A DNA stretch of 64,000 nt from Solanum dulcamara. Its lineage: Eukaryota; Streptophyta; Magnoliopsida; Solanales; Solanaceae. Where the stretch lies: NCBI RefSeq assembly GCF_947179165.1, contig NC_077238.1:75631257-75695256 (forward strand). The letters run 5' to 3'. Shown here piece after piece: positions 58,183 to 64,000 of the stretch; positions within the stretch are counted from its first letter, which is position 1, and every line of letters starts with the position of its first letter. Under the pieces are notes generated by a model. The model did no database searches and had not been told where the DNA came from. It was given only the letters and a program-made list of their open reading frames with translations. The position numbers and the translations under genes are program-made.

Positions 58183-58345
58183 GGGGTAAAGCTAAAATAT
58201 AAATTACGAATTTAACTGTACTCAGTAACTTTAGTCTAAATTGTATATTTGTCTTAAGTTTATTGAATATGTAATTGTTAACGGGATAATTTCAAAAAAA
58301 TTAAAATTTCGAATTAATAAACTTCAAATCTTAGCTTCATTCGAA
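58183..58345. mobile_element. Possible MITE in KANADI intron 2
   Basis: GTAGGGGTAAAGCTAAAATA at the left and CAAATCTTAGCTTC at the right suggest a decayed GGGGTGAAGC-type element. Confidence 0.35.
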
Positions 58346-58446
58346 TTTGTGAGGAAGAGTGAGGAGATTTGAGGTAATTGGAATCTTTTTGTATTATAAT
58401 TGAATTGTTGTCTAAAATTATTCTAAAAGGATTTTTCCTAATGCAG

Positions 58447-58492
58447 ATGTATCGCACTGTTAAAACCACTGACAAACCTGCAGCTTCCTCAG
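58447..58492 (+). CDS. KANADI1-like, exon 3
   Basis: 46-base microexon, acceptor ATGCAG. Encodes MYRTVKTTDKPAASS, completing SHLQMYRTVK, the signature end of the GARP domain. Donor CAG|GTAATT. Confidence 0.93.
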
Positions 58493-58712
58493 GTAATTAA
58501 TTAATTCACTATATAAAAAAGGAATTAATAATGAAATTTATCGTTAAATAGTTTATAGCTAATCGTATTTTTGATAATCCATCACTAGCTCGTTATTAAA
58601 TAGGATTAGTAATGAATTTTTGCTAGGTGTTTTAATGATAGAAATTCTCTAAATATATTATTATTTTTATTTAATTTAACGATGAAAATTTGTCTGTTGC
58701 TAATTAATTTAG

Positions 58713-58830
58713 GGCAATCAGATGGATCAGGTGAAGAAGATCTGTTAGCTATAGACAGGATTTTGGATCAAAGAGGTCCATCTGATGGATGTGATGATCC
58801 TTCTACTACTCTTTGGAGTAACTCTTCAAG
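58713..58830 (+). CDS. KANADI1-like, exon 4
   Basis: 118 bases, acceptor TTTAG. Encodes GQSDGSGEEDLLAIDRILDQ and a Ser/Asp-rich stretch to TTLWSNSS. Donor AAG|GTACAA at 58831. Phase keeps exon 5 in frame. Confidence 0.92.
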
Positions 58831-59357
58831 GTACAATTAACCTTTAAATATATGATCATGTCTTTTATGTCAAGGGTTTATGTTTTATGCACTAATAGTA
58901 TATATAAAAATAATTACATAATCAGGTCGTTCGTGAGGTAGTTACACATAGATTGTTATGATAAGTACTTTGTCTTGTTTTATTTGAAATATAATTTTTT
59001 TAGTCTATTTCAAAAATAATTATATATTGAAATAATGCTTTTAAATTTTTCAGTTAATACTTGATACTTAATGAGATGATTTATTACATTTAGATTTTAA
59101 TTATAAATTTTAAAAGTATTTTTTATTTTGTTAAATATGTATATGTCAAGTCAACACAAAACAATCAGATTGAAACAAAAGGAGAATACATCATCTAAAA
59201 TGTTGGAAATGAATTGAAAATAATTAGTATATAATAATAAGGGTAAAATAGATATAAAGTGATAAATTTTTCTTAAGTTTTCAAATTGGACAAAAAGAAA
59301 TGGACACCTTTTTTTTTGAAAGTATAATAGATGAGTAAAAATGGGCAAAACTAGTAT

Positions 59358-59590
59358 TATATCTATTTTAATTTGTTTGACCTATTTTTCTTTTTAGTCA
59401 ATTTAAAATAGAATGACTCTTTCCTTTTTCTTTTTACAATTCGTTAATTTCAACTTTTTGACGTGACATATTCAAAATTATAAAAATATTTTAATACATT
59501 TGATATATTTTTAATTTAAGATCACAAAACTCATTTTTTTTAACATGCCAAGTTAAAACAGCAAACAAATTGTAACACAAAGAATATATT
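59358..59590. mobile_element. Stowaway-like MITE in KANADI intron 4
   Basis: ATCTATTTTAATTTGTTTGA at the left and AAACAAATTGTAACACAAAG at the right, inverted and decayed. Confidence 0.45.
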
Positions 59591-60208
59591 TTTTTTTATA
59601 GGAAACCACAAAATGGGGGCAAATATTTCACACGTACATAAAACTTTTGAAGTAATGATGAATAAAATTGATAAACATATTTCCTTTTACTTTTTGCATG
59701 AGTCTTTAGAAATGCAAACCCACGTACTTCATTTTCTAATTATTCTAAATATATATATAAATAGTTTCTTGTCGCAGCTTTTGCTTTTGTTCTGCTTCGT
59801 TTTCCTTTTCTTTTTATTTTTATTATTAAATTATATTATTGTTTGGTTAATTTTTCTTTTTTTCACCTGAAGATTTTTCAACGTACGTATTCCCTTTCTT
59901 TTTTAATTAAAGAAACATAATAGTACTACACAAAAGTGTAGTATTTAATTGCTGCAACAAGAACTTTATCTTTTCTTTCTTTTGGAATTATTTAATTTTT
60001 AATTTATTAGACAAATTATAACCCTTTTACTTTACTTTGTTGTTATTCTCTTCACGAGGAGACTTTAGCATGTAGGTCCAAAAAAAACCCTGTCTCTTGA
60101 CTTAAGTGCTCTCCTTTTCTCAAAGTTACATTTGTTTAATTAAAGTATTTATTTATGCATGGTGTTTCTGTGGACGTGTGTTCGTCTCTTATGTGTATAT
60201 AGTTAATA

Positions 60209-60436
60209 CTCCCTTCGTTCTATTTTAGGTGATATCATTTGACTTGACATGATATTTATAAAAAAAAGAAAAACTTTTAAAATTTATGGTCTAAAACAAT
60301 CCTTAGATATTCATGTGGTTGAAAATCATTTCATTAAGGATAAAATGAGAATTTCAGAATTATAGTAAGGTGACATTCTTTTTGGAACAGACTAAAAATG
60401 ATAGAGTGTCATATAAAATGGGATAGAGCGAGGGAG
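60209..60436. mobile_element. Stowaway MITE (228 bp) in KANADI intron 4
   Basis: TIRs CTCCCTTCGTTCTATTTTAG and AAATGGGATAGAGCGAGGGAG; TA duplicated at 60207-60208 and 60437-60438. Followed at once by an (AT)n(GTAT)n microsatellite. Confidence 0.88.
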
Positions 60437-60438
<2 letters not shown>

Positions 60439-60486
<48 letters not shown>

Positions 60487-60488
60487 AT
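60439..60488. repeat. Compound microsatellite (AT)n(GTAT)n
   Basis: About 11 AT units then five GTAT units, directly at the Stowaway boundary. Confidence 0.9.
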
Positions 60489-61468
60489 AGAAGACAACAT
60501 ATAGATATTAATGCTCTAATTTTGAGTATGTGCATCTAGACGCTTTAACTTATATTATTATATCAGTCGAACATTTCAACTAATTACAAAATAATTTTCT
60601 AGACATGTCCAATACTTATGTACGTCACATCAGCTTCGGGTGTCCACAAGACACAATAAAAACAAGTTGATTAATTACCAATTGAGGTATCTAGATATGC
60701 ACTCTCAAAATTAAAATGCTTATTATTTGTTGAGATCAAGTTTAAGTATATGCTCGAATAATATGCCTTAATTATATTATATTCATGAATGCCTTAACCG
60801 TATTCCTAATTCTTCTTCAAAAGCTCACATCAATAAGAAAAAAATTGTAAGCATCCAACTCAACTCTTAGGCTAAATGAGTGTAGTAATAGAGGAGTCAG
60901 GACATTATAAATGTAAAGTTGCACGTTTTGCTTTTTAAATGGGCTAAACTTAAAATTTTTGCTGAGGCATAATTATGAAGATATTATGATATAAAAATAT
61001 AAATTTACGTTCTAATAAATATTATTTGTTATGAGCAACGAAAATTAAAGACCACCATAAAATAGAGGCAAAAGTGCAAATGACTCCATTATAAATTCTG
61101 TTAAAAACTCTTGCGCCATTAATAAAAATAAGTATATCTAGACTTCTCTAACACCATCTTCACCTATAATTAGTCTAGTTCTAGGGTTTACTAGATCTAA
61201 ATTCTTTTTAGTTCTATCCTTTGTCGTTTTTTCTTTTGAGAAAAGAGTAGGGATGGTGACGGAGAGGGAAATAACGGGACAAGTAAGATTTAATTTATTT
61301 AAATGGTCGAGCATCTCTTCACCATCGATCGGTAAATTAAGTGGATATTTTTAGACAAATGATCATATAATATAAATATTTTTCATAAGAAATATTATGG
61401 GAAAATATTAGAAGTATATTATGAATATAACATGTGCTGAAAAATTTATTTTCTATTTGAATTATCAG

Positions 61469-61568
61469 CAGTAGAGAAAGATTGTCACAAGCTAACTTCA
61501 ATGAATCGAATGGACTCATCAGATCATCCTCTTCCCCATCTCAACAAAGATTCGGCCACCATATAGAG
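61469..61568 (+). CDS. KANADI1-like, exon 5
   Basis: 100 bases after a 2.6-kb intron. The acceptor is a NAGNAG site (ATCAGCAG); using the first AG gives SSRERLSQANF, using the second drops one Ser without changing frame. Continues NESNGLIRSSSSPSQQRFGH and ends ATAGAG|GTATAT. Confidence 0.88.
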
Positions 61569-62211
61569 GTATATACTTTCCTCAATCTCTTCTCGTTATT
61601 CCTAATAAGCATGTTATTCAGATCAGCTCACACGCATTCTGACTAATTATATATATACGATAGAATAGCCCTATCTTTCTTTATAACACTAGTGTTTTCC
61701 TCATTTTACTTTGCATGGAAGTACTATCAAATGTTTAATTGGTGTTTTAATTTAGCCCCAAATTATTATTTAAATTTCAAAAGATGTTCAATGTTTTAAA
61801 TGGAAAACAAGAGAATTAATAGTAATTTTTGGTCCCTTATTTTGATTTGGTCCTTATGATATCTGATGAAACATATTAATTTAACCTTTACTCAATCGAA
61901 ATGTGAATCGTAGAATGTTTTACTTATGCCTCCCTAGTTTTCTTCTCTTCTTTCTATGTTTTAATAATGAACTTAGCCACATATATGTGGAGATTTTAAA
62001 AGCCCCCCCTCCCCCCCTCTCAAAAAAAAAACAAACAAAAGAAACACCATTATAAGTAGTTAGGACAATAAGCGCATATATTTTAAGCGCATATATTTTA
62101 ATTCCAAGTTAGTTGAGGTCAGCTATTTGATCCGTCCCAATTATATTGCCTTGTATTTGAACAGAGAAAATAATGATTAAGTGTATTAAATGTGTGAAGA
62201 AATTATTGCAG

Positions 62212-62328
62212 GAATGTGAATATTCAAGACCAATGAGTTATGTCGGTTGCAGTTTGGATCAGAAAAACCCTAGCTTGGAGTTCACATTAGGAAGATCAGA
62301 TTGGGTAGAAATTAAGAACCATGAATAA
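62212..62328 (+). CDS. KANADI1-like, exon 6 (last)
   Basis: 117 bases, acceptor ATTGCAG. Encodes ECEYSRPMSYVGCSLDQKNP, the conserved KANADI C-terminal LEFTLGRSDW (LEFTLGR at residues 367-373) and ends VEIKNHE before TAA at 62326-62328. Exon lengths sum to 1,152 bases, 383 residues, within the family's range. Confidence 0.94.
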   Translation, partial: ECEYSRPMSYVGCSLDQKNPSLEFTLGRSDWVEIKNHE

Positions 62329-62783
62329 GTTTTGGGCTTCAATATATTATTAATTTTGTCTTTTTTGTTTTTGGCTTAAGCTGATTCTTCTTAAAAATAT
62401 ATATATTTTTTATTTTTTTTGTAATTTGAGATGAAAGGGATGTGACATCAAGATTGGAATATTATCTACTTACCCCAACCCCCCCCCCCCCCCCCCAAAA
62501 AAAAAAAAGGAATGTTTTTCATTAGCTAGCATGGCTAAGTTCACAATCTCCCATGCATATATATATATATAACCTAAGTTGTGACCTACCTATATATACG
62601 GCCTAATTTTATTTTTCTTGACTTTTTTGATTTGACTCCTTTTTTTTTGTTTCATTTTTTGTTGTTTCATTTGAGTTATTGGGTTGTGTATGAGTATGTA
62701 ATCTAAAAGTTGTTGGAGGATTGTATTGAATGGAGCTTGAGGCAGAGTTTCTCTTATTTGTATTAATAACTACTCTAGTGAAA
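62329..62783 (+). other. KANADI 3' UTR and flank
   Basis: T-rich 3' UTR. It contains a run of about 17-18 C followed by 12 A (62481-62510), giving a long G tract on the minus strand. 62395-62783 is repeated in inverse orientation at 1830-2215. No clear AATAAA. Confidence 0.6.
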
Positions 62784-63476
62784 TGTTTTTACACGGTGCA
62801 AGGACATTATTATTCAAAATATTAGCCAGCATCAAATTATAAATTAAGTAATGGTGTATCAATATATTAAGAAATGTGACGCCCAAGAAGCAAATTCTTG
62901 TAAATATCTCTCAAAGTTGGATAAAAAACCTCTTTCCTCCTTTTCTCTTGAGTTCAAAATCAGTTTCTTGCGGATTCATTGTTGATCCATATTTAGATTA
63001 ATTTTCCACTAAAGACCACGACAAGGTATAGAGGGATTTTTTTTTGATTATTTTATAGTAAGAAGCATTTTTCCAAATCAAGATGAGGTGAAAAATAAAT
63101 TTATTAAAATATATTAATGATGGATGAAAAAAATAAAATAAAAATCAACAAGGTGACTTGGATCAAGTCATTGGACTATTTCAGCAGGGGAGTAGGTCGG
63201 CGTTTTAGGGCCTTGGCCCCAATTTTGTTTATGCAAGCCCAACTAATCTATTTCCTCTTTAATTACTAGCCCATTAGTTGAATGTTGCTCTTTTGAGAGA
63301 CTTTAAAAAATGACTATATTTGGACTTAATTATAGATTTATATATAGCTAAATTACGACTCAAAGCTACATGATAAAAGGAGGCAAGAGGCGAAAGAGAG
63401 GATGAATACATATTGTATTCATTGTATCAGGTTTTATCATGCATACAATTATATCAAGTTGTATAGGTTGTATCAA
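62784..63476. other. Intergenic DNA after KANADI
   Basis: No gene or clear repeat. GTATCA/TTGTAT words near 63410-63475 form a short cryptic repeat. Confidence 0.35.
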
Positions 63477-63477
63477 C

Positions 63478-63537
<60 letters not shown>
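63477..63537. repeat. (AT)n microsatellite, about 29 units
   Basis: Uninterrupted AT run at 63480-63536; the longest in the window. Confidence 0.92.
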
Positions 63538-63540
<3 letters not shown>

Positions 63541-63764
63541 GACATATATGTAGTGATAATAAATCGAAAAGCAAGCTCCATAGAATTATTGCCAAATAAA
63601 GTTTATTGGGTAAAAAATAAAATAAGAAAGAAAGAAAAGGTAAAATGTCAAGCTGATTTTCCCTTTTCCTCCAATTGCCTCAACCATGTATAATCGTCCT
63701 TAATCATTTGTTTCGGGCTTCTTGAAGCTGCCAGCTTGTCCAATTTTTTCTCGTGAACATCCAC

Positions 63765-64000
63765 TTTGCATTGAGGTTGAGGTTGAGGTTGGGGTAACTC
63801 GGAATCCGAATTACTAACAAATACGAAAATTGATTTTGTGGAGATAGAAAGGTTTCTTGTATTGTATTTCTTGTGTTGTTAGGCGGATATGTAAGTGGTT
63901 TCTCCTTCTTCTCCATATTAAAATCGAAAGACCATTGAGACCAGGATAAGGGTGAGTCGAAATCCGAATTATTAGCAAATAATTCGAAGATTGATTTTGT
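63765..64000. repeat. GAGGTT minisatellite and truncated direct duplication
   Basis: Four GAGGTT-type units (63774-63796). A block ATCCGAATTAYTARCAAATA ... GATTTTGT at about 63803-63839 recurs at 63961-64000, cut by the window end. A 70-codon minus-strand frame crosses it; I do not recognise it and do not call it a gene. Confidence 0.55.

Noticed and set aside
62720..62745. Similarity of TTGTATTGAATGGAGCTTGA to miR159/miR319
   Set aside because: Only about 16 of 21 positions agree, no complementary arm lies within 300 bases for a precursor hairpin, and the inverted copy at 1830-2215 does not preserve it. Treated as chance.
63366..63581. 71-codon minus-strand frame with (Tyr-Ile)n
   Set aside because: Produced by the AT microsatellite.

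Overview
This 64-kb window is AT-rich plant nuclear DNA. Intron-containing eukaryotic genes, plant-specific transcription factors (KANADI, GeBP-like and B3-like), tRNA-derived SINEs, Stowaway MITEs and LTR retrotransposons together point to a dicot. The SINE and LTR sequence types recall Solanaceae, probably Solanum; this is recognition of repeat style from memory, not a database match.

Four protein-coding loci can be supported. From left to right they are a single-exon GeBP/DUF573-type transcription regulator (511-1518), a small B3-like (DUF313-type) protein (2957-3502) whose proximal promoter looks LTR-derived, a two-exon ISY1 pre-mRNA splicing factor (9568-18175) split by a 7.7-kb intron, and a six-exon KANADI1-like transcription factor (56325-62328). 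All four are on the + strand. They are not an operon and share no evident pathway: ISY1 is a housekeeping spliceosome component and KANADI sets abaxial/lateral-organ polarity.

The rest is transposon-rich. A 3.2-kb solo LTR (5461-8643, TSD ATGTC) sits inside a degenerate GGGTC-rich minisatellite. The ISY1 intron holds two about 0.93-kb hAT-type MITEs with 8-bp TSDs, a SINE inserted in one of them, a 5'-truncated LINE on the minus strand split by the other, a roughly 0.7-kb foldback MITE, a degraded gypsy pol remnant and a second SINE. From 19 to 28 kb lie more MITEs and SINE remnants. At 28256-33569 is a full-structure but non-functional copia retrotransposon (LTRs, PBS and PPT present; polyprotein broken). 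At 33920-40998 elements are stacked three deep: an inverted-repeat element, split by a solo LTR (34169-40131, TSD ATTAT), split in turn by a second solo LTR (34578-38791, TSD GGTAC) of the same family as 5461-8643. From 41 to 55 kb come Stowaway MITEs, a hAT MITE with another copy of its own family inserted at its centre, a 44-bp SINE fragment with perfect TSDs, a small LTR element (47682-49125) carrying an eleven-copy 22-bp minisatellite, a putative copia solo LTR and an intact 201-bp SINE.

I see no RNA gene, CRISPR array or gene cluster that would amount to a new biological system. The observations most worth following up are the inverted duplicate of the KANADI 3' flank about 60 kb away at 1830-2215, the LTR-like promoter of the B3-like gene, the 22-bp minisatellite with alternating units, the nested insertions that allow relative dating, and possible splice variation in KANADI (NAGNAG acceptor, repeated donor).
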